From Bordetella parapertussis (GTDB lineage Bacteria > Pseudomonadota > Gammaproteobacteria > Burkholderiales > SG8-39): a stretch of 64,000 nucleotides of DNA. The notes under the pieces were generated by a model that was given only the letters and a program-made list of their open reading frames with translations, searched no databases and was not told the DNA's origin. The translations under genes and the position numbers were made by a program. Below are positions 25,745-34,887 of this stretch, one piece after another; within the stretch, counting starts at the first letter, position 1, and the number at the start of each line of letters is the position of its first letter. The stretch lies in contig CAMAXP010000014.1 in the NCBI GenBank assembly GCA_945862265.1, positions 1 through 64,000 on the forward strand, in the 5' to 3' direction.

Positions 25745-26818
25745 TCAGGACAACCGTTGAAAACGTCCGCCGGGCAGCGTGGCTACCAACCCGTCGAACT
25801 CCAGGCGAAGCAATTCCGAGGCGACCGCCTCCGCGGGCAGGCTTGCTCGCGTGCACAGCGCGTCGATGTCGACCGGATCGAAGCCCATGTGGCCGAGCAG
25901 GCCCGTGCCGGGATGCGCAACCTGTGGTGTCGACGTCGAGGCGTGGGACCAACTACCGAACTCCACCAGGACATCTTCCGCCGCCTCGACAAGCTTCGCT
26001 CCTTGCTTGATCAGGGAATGACACCCGCGGGACAGGGGTGAATGGATGGAGCCAGGGATCGCGAACACTTCGCGTCCTTGTTCTGCGGCCAGACGGGCGG
26101 TGATCAGGGAGCCGCTGCCGAGGGCCGCTTCGATAACGAGGCAGCCGCGCGAAAGCCCGCTGATCAGGCGATTGCGGCGCGGGAAATTGTGCGCGACGGG
26201 AGGCGTACCGAGCGGGTATTCGCTGAGAAGCAGACCAAGGCGGGCAATTTCAGCGAAAAGCGGCGCATTGCGCTTCGGGTAGGCGACGTCGATTCCGGTC
26301 CCAAGCACCGCGATGGTCGATCCGCTGCCGGCGAGGCCGCCGCGATGGGCCGCCTCATCGATCCCCAGCGCGAGGCCGCTGACGATCGTCAGGCCGCCAA
26401 CGCTGAAAGTGCGGGAAAAGGTTTCGGCGTTGCGCAGCCCTTGTGCGGTCGCGTTACGGCTGCCCACGACCGCGAGAGCCGGTCGGCTGAGCAGCTCGAT
26501 ATTGCCGCGCGCATAGAAAAGCGGGGGCGGATCCGGAATCTCGAGAAGCAACCGCGGATAGCGGGCATCCGCCAGGGTGACGATGTGGCAGCCGGGCTGG
26601 GACGACCACTCGAGGGCACGCATTACCTGCGCTTGCACGGCCCCGGAATGCAGGGGCACGGCGCAGTCGCCGGCGATCTTCGCCACTTCTGCTGGATCAG
26701 CAGACAGGATGCTTTCGGGGGGGCCGAACGCCCGGAGAAGCCGGCGAGCGGTTAAGGCCCCGAGACCTGGCGTGAGGCAAAGCGACAACCACGCAGCGAG
26801 TCCAGAGTCGCCGGTCAT
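25745..26818 (-). CDS. dprA: DNA-processing protein DprA
   Basis: Loads RecA onto incoming single-stranded DNA in natural transformation. The Rossmann core shows LAVVGSRNATAQGLRNAE and VSGLALGIDEAAHRG, then the SEYPLGTPPVAHNFPRRNR block; a winged-helix domain closes the C-terminus (DIDALCTRASLPAEAV). ATG 26818 (MTGDSGLAAWLSL) fits the family start; two further starts upstream (26851 and a GTG at 26863) cannot be excluded, and none has a clear ribosome site. With comM at 55.2 kb it hints at competence genes. Confidence 0.95.
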   Translation of the reverse strand: MTGDSGLAAWLSLCLTPGLGALTARRLLRAFGPPESILSADPAEVAKIAGDCAVPLHSGAVQAQVMRALEWSSQPGCHIVTLADARYPRLLLEIPDPPPLFYARGNIELLSRPALAVVGSRNATAQGLRNAETFSRTFSVGGLTIVSGLALGIDEAAHRGGLAGSGSTIAVLGTGIDVAYPKRNAPLFAEIARLGLLLSEYPLGTPPVAHNFPRRNRLISGLSRGCLVIEAALGSGSLITARLAAEQGREVFAIPGSIHSPLSRGCHSLIKQGAKLVEAAEDVLVEFGSWSHASTSTPQVAHPGTGLLGHMGFDPVDIDALCTRASLPAEAVASELLRLEFDGLVATLPGGRFQRLS

Positions 26819-26878
26819 GGGGGCCGGCGGTGCAGGCACACCGGACCGCATGGCGGCCGGCACAAAGGAAGGGCTGGA

Positions 26879-27952
26879 CTAGGGCGTCTGGACGACATCC
26901 AGTGGTCTGACCGGTCTCGATACATTCATGACTAACGCATACGATACCCGATCGAATACACGGAAGACGAAAACAAGGCCATAGCGCTCGTCAGGCACCC
27001 GTACGCTGTCAGCTGATACGGGACTGCCGTAGCCGATCGTCATGCCGCGCTTTTCGTCGATAGCAGCACCCAGGCGCATGAGCGCGAGGACGTGCCCTAC
27101 CTCCACGCCGTCCGCCTTGCCGCGGTTCAGCGTGATGACCGAACTGCGGCTGCCTTCGCCGACCGTGCCGACGCCGCCATAAATGGACATGACGCGACCG
27201 CGGATCTGGCCTGCTGGAGCGTGCGGTGCGTAGTTGGGGACCTGCGGTCGCCCGGCGGCGACCAGCTTGTCGCCCTTGGTGATTTCCTGGTTCGCCGCAA
27301 TGATTTCCACGGTTGCCGGGTCGCCCGCCTTGCGAATGCGCGCCGTCCCGAGGAAGGTGGCCTCGTAGCCAACGGTTGCCTGGCTGTCGGGGTCGACCAG
27401 GACCTTGCCGCGACGATAGATGTGCCAGGTGTCCTCTTGCGACCCCGCCAGTCCGCGGGCATAGGCGACGTTGCCTGCGCCGAGGATGACGCGATTTTCC
27501 TCGGTGGCGACAATGGTCGGTGCGTTGTCGAGGCCATCGGGCTCGACGACCAGGGGCCGCGTGAGGAACGGCTCGATCAGGTTGGGGGGGATGCTGGGAA
27601 TGGCTGTCGACGTCGTACGCTCGGAGCGGATCTGTGGCGAAAGCTTCACTGTATCGGAAGCAACGGACAACTTGCCCTTGGACCGGTCCAGGCTCAGGAC
27701 GTTGCCCGGATAGATCCTGTGCGGATTCTTGAGCGTGTCCTTGTTCATGTCCCACAACTGCGGCCAACGCTGCGGCGCGGTCAGGTAGCGCTCCGCAATC
27801 GACCACAGGGTATCCCCCGGGACGACGGTGTAGCGGTCCGGCGCGTCTGCCTTCAGTTCGGCCGGCCCGACCTGCGCCAAGGCGCCGGTCCCGAGTCCGG
27901 AACAGAGGACAAAAACGAGCGTTGTGATAGACTTACGCAACCGATAGTGCAT
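26879..27952 (-). CDS. LysM-domain exported protein
   Basis: 357 residues. Signal peptide MHYRLRKSITTLVFVLCSG ending near ALA, then one LysM domain (YTVVPGDTLWSIAERYL ... NPHRIYPGNVLSL) that should bind peptidoglycan. The remaining ~250 residues are a conserved beta-rich region of unknown role, rich in Val and Gly, found in proteins encoded beside dprA. ATG 27952 is set by the signal peptide; the longer upstream frame runs into the promoter region. It probably heads lysM-dprA-smg-topB. Confidence 0.92.
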   Translation of the reverse strand: MHYRLRKSITTLVFVLCSGLGTGALAQVGPAELKADAPDRYTVVPGDTLWSIAERYLTAPQRWPQLWDMNKDTLKNPHRIYPGNVLSLDRSKGKLSVASDTVKLSPQIRSERTTSTAIPSIPPNLIEPFLTRPLVVEPDGLDNAPTIVATEENRVILGAGNVAYARGLAGSQEDTWHIYRRGKVLVDPDSQATVGYEATFLGTARIRKAGDPATVEIIAANQEITKGDKLVAAGRPQVPNYAPHAPAGQIRGRVMSIYGGVGTVGEGSRSSVITLNRGKADGVEVGHVLALMRLGAAIDEKRGMTIGYGSPVSADSVRVPDERYGLVFVFRVFDRVSYALVMNVSRPVRPLDVVQTP

Positions 27953-28032
27953 GGAGCCCCCGATGTCCGGTCGGCTTGTAAAACCCGCTTGATAAACGTT
28001 TTTGCCACCCAAATGTAGCATAAAGCCCAGAC

Positions 28033-28067
28033 AATTTACATACTGCATGAGATTGTGAATGTAAATT
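28033..28067. promoter_or_regulatory. 9-bp inverted repeat in the lysM/def divergent promoter region
   Basis: AATTTACAT (28033-28041) and ATGTAAATT (28059-28067) are perfect complements with a 17-base spacer. They sit in the AT-rich 145-base gap between two divergent operons. This could be a dyad operator or promoter-linked hairpin. I do not recognise it as a known binding site. Confidence 0.45.
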
Positions 28068-28097
28068 CCTAAGTCAGCAAGCTTATTACTACTTCCA

Positions 28098-28601
28098 ATG
28101 TCGATCCTGAACATCCTCCGATATCCCGACGCCCGGCTCCACAAGATGGCCGCGCCGGTGACTGTTTTTGACCCGGCCCTCAAGAAACTGGCTGACGACC
28201 TCGCGGAGACCATGTACGCCGCCCCCGGGGTCGGCTTGGCTGCATCGCAGGTGGATGTTCACAAGCAGGTTATCGTGGTCGATGTCTCTGAGCGACGGGA
28301 CTCTTTGATTACACTGGTAAATCCTGAAATCATCGAGCGCCATGGCGAGTCCGATATCGAGGAAGGCTGCCTTTCGGTTCCGGGCATTTACGATACGGTT
28401 CCCCGCGCGGAACGGGTCAAGGTCCGGGCCTGGGACGCCTTCGGCAAGTCATTCCTCCTGGAGGCCCAGGGACTGCTCTCGGTGTGTATCCAGCATGAGA
28501 TGGATCACCTCAAGGGCAAGGTGTTTGTCGAATACCTGTCCCAGCTGAAGCAGACCCGCGTTCGCGCCAGGCTCGCCAAGCAGCTCCGGAAAAGCGCCTG
28601 A
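28098..28601 (+). CDS. def: Peptide deformylase
   Basis: 167 residues. Removes the formyl group from the starting methionine of new proteins. All three family motifs are present: GVGLAASQ, EGCLSVPG and the metal-binding QHEMDHLKGK. ATG 28098. First gene of the plus-strand group def-fmt-rsmB. Confidence 0.98.
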   Translation: MSILNILRYPDARLHKMAAPVTVFDPALKKLADDLAETMYAAPGVGLAASQVDVHKQVIVVDVSERRDSLITLVNPEIIERHGESDIEEGCLSVPGIYDTVPRAERVKVRAWDAFGKSFLLEAQGLLSVCIQHEMDHLKGKVFVEYLSQLKQTRVRARLAKQLRKSA

Positions 28602-28681
28602 AGCACCGGGGGCACAGGCTCCCGGCTTGCAGTCACACCCATCCGTACGCGCTTGAGTCGCGTTGCTCCGGGATCGCCTAG

Positions 28682-29614
28682 ATGCGCATCGTTTTCGCAG
28701 GCACACCGCATTTTGCAGAGCAGGCGCTGGGCGCCCTGGTGGCTGCCGGACATCAACTAATGTTAGTGCTTACTCAGCCGGACAGGCCTGCCGGCAGGGG
28801 CATGAAGGTCAGCATGAGCCCAGTGAAAACCCTGGCACTGCGGCAAGGCCTGGAGGTATTCCAGCCGCAGTCCCTGCGCGATCCGGGGGCGTTCGAGCGC
28901 CTGCAGTCGGCTTCCCCTGAGGTGCTCGTTGTGGCGGCCTATGGACTGATCCTGCCGCAGCGCGTCCTCGACGTTGCACCGCTTGGGGCGCTGAACATCC
29001 ACGCCTCCCTTTTGCCGCGCTGGCGCGGGGCCGCGCCCATCCAGCGGGCCATCCTTGCCGGCGACGAAGAAACCGGCATCACCATCATGCAGATGGATGC
29101 GGGCCTCGACACCGGCGCAATGGTGTCGAAGCGGGCGATCCCGATCCAGCACGACGATTCCGCGTCTTCGCTGCATGATCGCCTGAGCGCGCTTGGCGCG
29201 GAAATGATCGTGGAAGTGCTCGGCTCACTCAAGACCGCGCGTCCGCAATCGACCCCACAACCGGAGGAAGGGATCACTTACGCGCACAAGATTGAAAAGC
29301 TTGAGGCTGCGCTGGACTGGCGAAGGAGCAGCGCCGAACTCGACCTGCAGGTGCGTGCGTTCAACCCGTTCCCGGGCGCATTCGCCCCGTTGGGCGAATC
29401 CACGGTGAAGGTGTGGCGTGCGCATCCAGCCGGCGGGCAGGGTGTCCCCGGGACGATCCTTTCGGCGGACGAGAACGGCGTGGCCGTAGCCTGCGGCGAC
29501 GGGGCCCTGGTTCTCACCGAACTCCAGCGTGCCGGCGCAAAGCGCCTCGGGGCACGAGACTTCCTGCGTGGTCACCCGCTCGTAGCCGGTGACCGTTTTG
29601 CGGTCCAGGGCTGA
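28682..29614 (+). CDS. fmt: Methionyl-tRNA formyltransferase
   Basis: 310 residues. Transfers a formyl group from 10-formyl-THF to initiator Met-tRNA. Starts MRIVFAGTPHFAEQALGAL. The folate/catalytic region NIHASLLPRWRGAAPIQRAI and GITIMQMDAGLDTG are intact, and the C-terminal tRNA-binding beta barrel follows. The 80-base gap after def shows no element I recognise. Its stop is immediately followed by the GTG of rsmB. Confidence 0.98.
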   Translation: MRIVFAGTPHFAEQALGALVAAGHQLMLVLTQPDRPAGRGMKVSMSPVKTLALRQGLEVFQPQSLRDPGAFERLQSASPEVLVVAAYGLILPQRVLDVAPLGALNIHASLLPRWRGAAPIQRAILAGDEETGITIMQMDAGLDTGAMVSKRAIPIQHDDSASSLHDRLSALGAEMIVEVLGSLKTARPQSTPQPEEGITYAHKIEKLEAALDWRRSSAELDLQVRAFNPFPGAFAPLGESTVKVWRAHPAGGQGVPGTILSADENGVAVACGDGALVLTELQRAGAKRLGARDFLRGHPLVAGDRFAVQG

Positions 29615-30883
29615 GTGAGCGCCGCCCCGGAACTGTCCGCCGTATTTGCGGGTGCGAGCCGGATCGTGGCGCGTGTCGCCGCAGGCGACAGCCTGGCTGC
29701 GAATCCCTCCTGGTCGGGGGCGGAGGGCCCGATGCGCGGGGCGCTCATGGACATGGTCTTTGGCACCCTGCGGCGCTACGGCCGCGGTGACGCGCTCGTG
29801 GATCAGCTTGCGCATCGGGGGACGCCGGATTCGCAGGTCCGCGCCCTGCTCCTCTGCGCGCTGTACGCGATCGAGTCTTCCTCTTACGCCGGGCATGTCG
29901 CGGTGGACCAGGCGGTCAAGGCATGCGCCACGCTCGGGAAAACCGCGGCCAAAGGGTTCGTCAATGCGCTCTTGCGCAGGTTCCTGCGTGAACGCGATGC
30001 GCTGGATTTGCTAATTCAGGAAAACGTCGTCGCGGGGAAAATGCATCCGCAATGGTGGGTCGACGCTCTCCGCCACGCCTATCCCCAGGCTTGGGAGTCC
30101 GTCCTTGAAGCTGGCAACTGCCATCCGCCTATGGGCTTGCGAGTGAACAGCAGGCGGACCACTTTGGACGACTACTCTGCGCGCCTCCAGGGCGAGGGCA
30201 TGCAGGTGCGCAGAGTAGGGGCTTGCGGGCTTGCGCTCGAGCGCCCTGTGCGCGTCGAGCGCCTGCCCGGTTTTTCGGCGGGTGATGTGTCGGTGCAGGA
30301 CCCGGGCGCGCAACTTGCCGCCGGGTACCTTGACCTCGCCGGCGGGCAGCGCGTGCTGGACGCATGTGCGGCCCCGGGCGGCAAGGCCGGCCACATCCTC
30401 GAGATGGCCGATGTCGACCTGCTGGCGCTTGACGCCGACCCGGGTCGCTGCGAACGGGTGCGTGAGAACCTGGCACGCCTTGGGCTGCGCGCCGAAGTAA
30501 AGGCTGCGGATTGCATACAGCCGGAAAGCTGGTGGGACGGCCGGCCTTTCGACCGGATCCTCGCCGATGTGCCCTGCACGGCTTCCGGCATCGTGCGGCG
30601 CCACCCGGATATCAAGTGGCTCCGCCAGCCGGGGGACCCAGGGCGGTTTGCGCGGACCCAGGCGCAGATCCTCGAGGCGCTGTGGCGGGTGCTCGCGCCG
30701 GATGGTAAATTGCTCTACGTGACGTGTTCTGTGTTTCCCGAAGAGAACGCGGAAGTCGTGGATGCGTTTTGCGCTGGGCATTCCGAGGCCCGCAGGCTCA
30801 GCTTGCCCGGGGATGCGCCTGCGCAGTTGCTCCCCGACGCGGACCACGACGGCTTTTTCTTCGCTCTCCTACACAAAAAGTAA
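29615..30883 (+). CDS. rsmB: 16S rRNA (cytosine-967-C5)-methyltransferase
   Basis: 422 residues. The N-terminal NusB-like RNA-binding domain (to about 140) is followed by a SAM-dependent methyltransferase. The SAM site is DACAAPGGKAGHIL; the catalytic cysteines lie in ADVPCTASGIVRRHPD and YVTCSVFPEEN. The GTG start directly abuts the fmt stop codon. Family-typical length. Confidence 0.97.
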   Translation: MSAAPELSAVFAGASRIVARVAAGDSLAANPSWSGAEGPMRGALMDMVFGTLRRYGRGDALVDQLAHRGTPDSQVRALLLCALYAIESSSYAGHVAVDQAVKACATLGKTAAKGFVNALLRRFLRERDALDLLIQENVVAGKMHPQWWVDALRHAYPQAWESVLEAGNCHPPMGLRVNSRRTTLDDYSARLQGEGMQVRRVGACGLALERPVRVERLPGFSAGDVSVQDPGAQLAAGYLDLAGGQRVLDACAAPGGKAGHILEMADVDLLALDADPGRCERVRENLARLGLRAEVKAADCIQPESWWDGRPFDRILADVPCTASGIVRRHPDIKWLRQPGDPGRFARTQAQILEALWRVLAPDGKLLYVTCSVFPEENAEVVDAFCAGHSEARRLSLPGDAPAQLLPDADHDGFFFALLHKK

Positions 30884-30896
30884 CCCGACCAGCGCC

Positions 30897-31508
30897 ATGC
30901 GCGGCACTCTCTCGAAGCTGGCAGTCGTGCTTGCGATCCTGGTCGGTGCGCCCCCTGTCCATGCCGACGATATCGAGGTGCGCGAAGCGCGCCTCGAGCA
31001 GACCGACGAAGGGCTGGCCCTCAGCGCCGATTTCGCCTTCGACTTCAACGCGCTCCTGGAAAATGCCGTCACCAACGGCGTCCCGCTGTACTTCGTGGTG
31101 GAGTTCGAGCTCACGCAGCCGCGCTGGTACTGGTTCGACGAGAAGACCGCCACTAAGCGGCTGCAGACCCGCCTCTCTTATCACGCCCTGTCGCGCCACT
31201 ACCGCTTGTCTACGGGTTTGCTGCAGCAGAACTACGCGTCGCTTGGCGAGGCGCTGGCCGTGCTCCGCCGGATCCGCGGCTGGCAGGTGCTGGAAAAGTC
31301 CTCGCCCCTGGCAGAGGCGAACTACCAGGCGGCGGTGCGCATGCGCCTGGACCTGACGCTGCTGCCCAAGCCCTTCCAGGTCAACGCCCTCACCAGCCGC
31401 GAGTGGCGCCTCGATTCTGACTGGAGGCGTTTTACATGGCGCCCCCTGTCTTCTGCGCAGCAGCCCTCACCAACCGTGCCCGAAAAGCGTGAGGAGGGGG
31501 CGCGATGA
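30897..31508 (+). CDS. DUF4390 exported protein
   Basis: 203 residues. N-terminal signal peptide MRGTLSKLAVVLAILVGAPP, cleavage near HADD, then the DUF4390 region with LSYHALSRHYRLSTG and a conserved WRLDSDW near the end. The family is found upstream of ntrY-like genes in betaproteobacteria; function unknown. Its stop overlaps the ATG of the sensor kinase (ATGA), so the two are likely coupled, which suggests it senses or modulates the kinase in the periplasm (inference). Confidence 0.9.
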   Translation: MRGTLSKLAVVLAILVGAPPVHADDIEVREARLEQTDEGLALSADFAFDFNALLENAVTNGVPLYFVVEFELTQPRWYWFDEKTATKRLQTRLSYHALSRHYRLSTGLLQQNYASLGEALAVLRRIRGWQVLEKSSPLAEANYQAAVRMRLDLTLLPKPFQVNALTSREWRLDSDWRRFTWRPLSSAQQPSPTVPEKREEGAR

Positions 31509-33625
31509 AGACCCTGCTGATCCTGGGTATGTCCCTCGCAGGCGTGCTGCTTTTCCTGCTCGCTACGGCAAGCGCCAATACGTCGCTCTTCGCCGAACAC
31601 TACTCGGTGCTTCTCGGGCTCAATGCGATCCTTGCCGCCGCGCTGCTTGCCCTGGTCGGCTACCAGCTTGCTTCGTTGCGCCGTCGCCTGAAGCAAAAGG
31701 TTTTCGGTTCGCGCCTCACGCTCCGCTTCCTTGTCCTGTTCGCTGCCATCGCAGTGGTGCCCGGTGTGCTCGTATACACGGTATCGGTGCAGTTCCTCTC
31801 GAAGAGCATCGAATCCTGGTTCGATGTCAGCGTGGATAGCGCACTCGAGGGCGGCATCAAGCTCGGGCAGGCGGCGGTGGACCAGATGCTGGCGGAACTG
31901 AACGTCAAGGCAAAGGCCATGGCGCTCGAGCTCGCCGACCGCTCCGACAGCCAGCAGATCGTTGCGCTCAACCGCCTGCGCCAGCAGGCCGGGGTCGAGG
32001 ACGCGGTCGTTGTCGCTGCCAGCGGGCGCCTCGTTGCCAGCGGGAGTGACAACCTCTCGCAGCTGGTGCCCGAGTTGCCCAGCGCGCTGCAGTTGCGCAA
32101 GGCGCGCAACAATCGAGGCCTCACGTCGATCGACGCGCTGCCAGGAAAACCGCTCGGCTTGCGCGCCATCGTTCCGATCGCGGGTTCGATGATTTCCGAC
32201 GAGACACGCTACCTGCAGTTGCGCCACCCGGTACCCGAGGCGCTCGCGAGGAGCGCGGAGTCGGTCGAGGCGGTCTACGGGGATTACAAGAAGCTCGCGT
32301 TGTCCCGCCAGGGATTGAAGCGCAGCTACATCGTTACCCTCACGCTGGCACTGCTGATGGCGCTGTTTTCTGCCGTGGCGCTCGCTTTCATCCTGTCCGA
32401 CCGCATGTCGGCGCCGTTGTCCGAACTCGCGCAGGCGACGCAGGCGGTGGCACGCGGGGATTTCTCGCGGCGCATGCCGGTCACCAGCCGCGACGAGCTC
32501 GGCGTGCTGCTCGAGTCGTTCAACAGCATGACGCGCCAGCTCGACGAAGCCCGCCAGGTGGTCGAGTCCAACCGACTCCAGCTGGAGACCGCGAAGGCCC
32601 GCCTCGAGAACATCCTGTCCAACCTCTCCGCCGGCGTGCTGGTCTTCGACCCGGAGCTCAGGCTGTCGATCTTCAACCATGGCGCCGCGGCCATCCTCGG
32701 TGGCGAACTCGGCGCGCTGAACGGCAAGGCGCTCGGCGAATGGGCTGGGTTCGAATCCTTTGCCCGGCCGGTGGGGCAAGCATTTGCCGCCCACGGCGAA
32801 AAAGGCTGGCAGCTCGAACTGGTGCTGTCGGGAACCGGCAAGACGCTCCTTGCCCGCGGCACGCCGCTGCCGTCCGGGTACGTGCTCGTCTTCGACGACG
32901 TTACCCAGCTGATCCAGGCGCAGCGGGCGACCGCCTGGGCCGAGGTGGCACGCCGCCTTGCGCACGAGATCAAGAACCCGCTGACGCCGATCCAGCTGTC
33001 CGCCGAGCGGCTTGAGATGAAGCTGGCGGACAAGCTCGGCCCGGTGGATGCCGAAACGCTGAAGCGCGGGACGCAGACCATCGTCAACCAGGTGGCCGCC
33101 CTGAAATCGATGGTGGACGACTTCCGCGATTACGCCCGCCTGCCGGCGCCTGTGCCGGCAAGGCTCGACCTCAATGCCCTGGTCAGCGAGGTGCTGTCGA
33201 TGTACGAGACCTCCAGCATCCCGATCCGCGGCGAGCTCGCCGGCGGGGTGCCGCAGGTCTTCGCGGATTCCGCACAGATCCGCCAGGTGCTCCACAACCT
33301 CGTGCAGAACGCGCAGGACGCGTTGGGCGCGACGAAGTCCCCGGATGCCGCCATCGAAGTGCGCACCGAGCTGGCCGGCGCCTGGGTGCGCCTGGTGGTG
33401 AGCGACAACGGAAGCGGATTTCCAGAGGAACTCATGGCGCGGATCTTCGAGCCTTACGTCACGACCAAGCCGCGTGGCACGGGCCTCGGCCTCGCGATCG
33501 TGAAGAAGATCGTCGACGAGCACCACGGCGAGATTGCCATCGAGAACCGTCCGCACAACGGCGCTTCCGTCACCATCCGGCTGCCCGTCCCCGACGGCGA
33601 CAGCGCATCGGCCAGGGCGGCCTGA
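31505..33625 (+). CDS. ntrY: NtrY-like sensor histidine kinase
   Basis: 706-residue inner-membrane kinase. Two N-terminal helices, a third (~residues 65-90), a long periplasmic domain to ~270, a helix with HAMP linker (DRMSAPLSELAQATQAVARG), a PAS domain (~370-470), then HisKA with phospho-acceptor in RRLAHEIKNPLTPIQLSAER, and HATPase_c with DNGSGFPEEL and GTGLGLAIVKKIV. Partner of the adjacent response regulator. The NtrY/NtrX pair is linked to nitrogen, redox or envelope control in other bacteria; the signal here is unknown. Confidence 0.94.
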   Translation: MKTLLILGMSLAGVLLFLLATASANTSLFAEHYSVLLGLNAILAAALLALVGYQLASLRRRLKQKVFGSRLTLRFLVLFAAIAVVPGVLVYTVSVQFLSKSIESWFDVSVDSALEGGIKLGQAAVDQMLAELNVKAKAMALELADRSDSQQIVALNRLRQQAGVEDAVVVAASGRLVASGSDNLSQLVPELPSALQLRKARNNRGLTSIDALPGKPLGLRAIVPIAGSMISDETRYLQLRHPVPEALARSAESVEAVYGDYKKLALSRQGLKRSYIVTLTLALLMALFSAVALAFILSDRMSAPLSELAQATQAVARGDFSRRMPVTSRDELGVLLESFNSMTRQLDEARQVVESNRLQLETAKARLENILSNLSAGVLVFDPELRLSIFNHGAAAILGGELGALNGKALGEWAGFESFARPVGQAFAAHGEKGWQLELVLSGTGKTLLARGTPLPSGYVLVFDDVTQLIQAQRATAWAEVARRLAHEIKNPLTPIQLSAERLEMKLADKLGPVDAETLKRGTQTIVNQVAALKSMVDDFRDYARLPAPVPARLDLNALVSEVLSMYETSSIPIRGELAGGVPQVFADSAQIRQVLHNLVQNAQDALGATKSPDAAIEVRTELAGAWVRLVVSDNGSGFPEELMARIFEPYVTTKPRGTGLGLAIVKKIVDEHHGEIAIENRPHNGASVTIRLPVPDGDSASARAA

Positions 33626-33632
33626 GGACACC

Positions 33633-34880
33633 ATGGCACAGATCCTAGTGGTCGACGATGAAGTCGGCATCCGCGAACTCCTCTCGGAGATCCTGGCCGA
33701 CGAGGGCCACCAGGTGCTGCTGGCCGAAAACGCCGGTGCGGCGCGGCGGCTGCGCGCGGCCCAGCGGCCCGACCTCGTGCTGCTCGACATCTGGATGCCC
33801 GATACCGACGGCATCACGCTGCTGAAGGAATGGGCCGCGAACGGCCAGTTGACCATGCCCGTGGTCATGATGTCCGGCCACGGCACGATCGAGACTGCCG
33901 TCGAGGCAACGCGCATCGGCGCGCTCGACTACCTCGAGAAGCCGATCGCGCTGCAGCGCCTGCTCTCCACGGTCAAGCGCGCGTTGCGCAACCAGGAAGC
34001 ACCGGTGGCCCGCAGGCTCTCGCTTGCGGCCCTCGGTCGCTCGGCGGCGCTTGCCGACCTGAAGAAGCGCCTCGCCCAGCTTGCCCAGGTAGGCGCGCCG
34101 CTGCTCGTGCGCGGAGAACGTGGCATGAACGCAGAAATGTTCGTCCGCCACCTGCTTTCGGCGGGCGCGCCCTTCGTGACCGGCGCGGAGGCGCTGAACG
34201 ATTCGCCCTCCGATGTGCTGGCCCGTGCGGCGGGGGGAATCCTGTTCGTTCCCGACCTTGCGCGGCTGTCGCGCAACGAGCAGAAGAACCTGGAGTTCCT
34301 GCTGGCGCGGGCCGAAAAACACAAGGCGCGCGTGGTGTCCTTTTCGCTGCTCGAGCCGCAGCGCCTGGTTGCCGAGCACGATTTCGACGCGGATCTCGCG
34401 ACGCGACTGTCGGAACTCGTCATCTCCCTGCCCCCGCTGCGCGAGTTCGCGGAGGAAGTGCCGGACATTGCCGCGCTCGAGCTCGCGCAACTCGTCGAAG
34501 GCCGCGTCTGCCCGCCGCGCAGGTTTTCGACGGCGGCGCTCAACGCGCTGCGCCACCATCCCTGGCCGGGCAACCTTGCCCAGCTCGGCGCGGTGGTCAA
34601 GAACCTCGCCCTGACTGCGCTCGAAGAGGAAGTCCAGCTGGCCGACGTCGAGCGGATCCTAGCGGCGCATTCGGCCCCGGCCTCCGCGGGCGCGTTGCCA
34701 CTCGACCAGCCCTATCGCGAAGCGCGCGATGCTTTTGAAAAGCTGTACTTCGAGTACCAGCTCGCGCGCGAAAACGGCAGCATGTCCAAGGTTGCGGAAA
34801 GGACCGGCCTCGAGCGTACGCACCTCTACCGCAAGCTGAAGGCCCTCGGCCTGCCCGTCGGCCGCCGCGAGGAAGGCTGA
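33633..34880 (+). CDS. ntrX: NtrX-like response regulator with degenerate AAA+ domain
   Basis: 415 residues. Receiver domain with acidic pocket D8-D9 and phospho-acceptor Asp52 (LVLLDIWMPDTDG), followed by a shortened central region and a Fis-type helix-turn-helix (MSKVAERTGLERTHLYRKL). The central region keeps the outline of a sigma-54 activator but not its key residues: the Walker A site reads GERGMNAEMF instead of GESGTGKE, the Walker B site reads GGILFVPDLARL without the DE pair, and no GAFTGA loop is present. It therefore should not hydrolyse ATP or activate sigma-54 polymerase directly, and more likely acts as a simple DNA-binding regulator. ATG 33633, eight bases after the kinase stop. 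Confidence 0.92.
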   Translation: MAQILVVDDEVGIRELLSEILADEGHQVLLAENAGAARRLRAAQRPDLVLLDIWMPDTDGITLLKEWAANGQLTMPVVMMSGHGTIETAVEATRIGALDYLEKPIALQRLLSTVKRALRNQEAPVARRLSLAALGRSAALADLKKRLAQLAQVGAPLLVRGERGMNAEMFVRHLLSAGAPFVTGAEALNDSPSDVLARAAGGILFVPDLARLSRNEQKNLEFLLARAEKHKARVVSFSLLEPQRLVAEHDFDADLATRLSELVISLPPLREFAEEVPDIAALELAQLVEGRVCPPRRFSTAALNALRHHPWPGNLAQLGAVVKNLALTALEEEVQLADVERILAAHSAPASAGALPLDQPYREARDAFEKLYFEYQLARENGSMSKVAERTGLERTHLYRKLKALGLPVGRREEG

Positions 34881-34887
34881 GGCGCCG

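Noticed and set aside
31322-33916. Very long open frame (over 860 codons) on the minus strand opposite ntrY
   Set aside because: The plus-strand frame has clear kinase domains; the antisense frame is Arg/His/Gly-rich with no family features, an effect of high GC codon bias.
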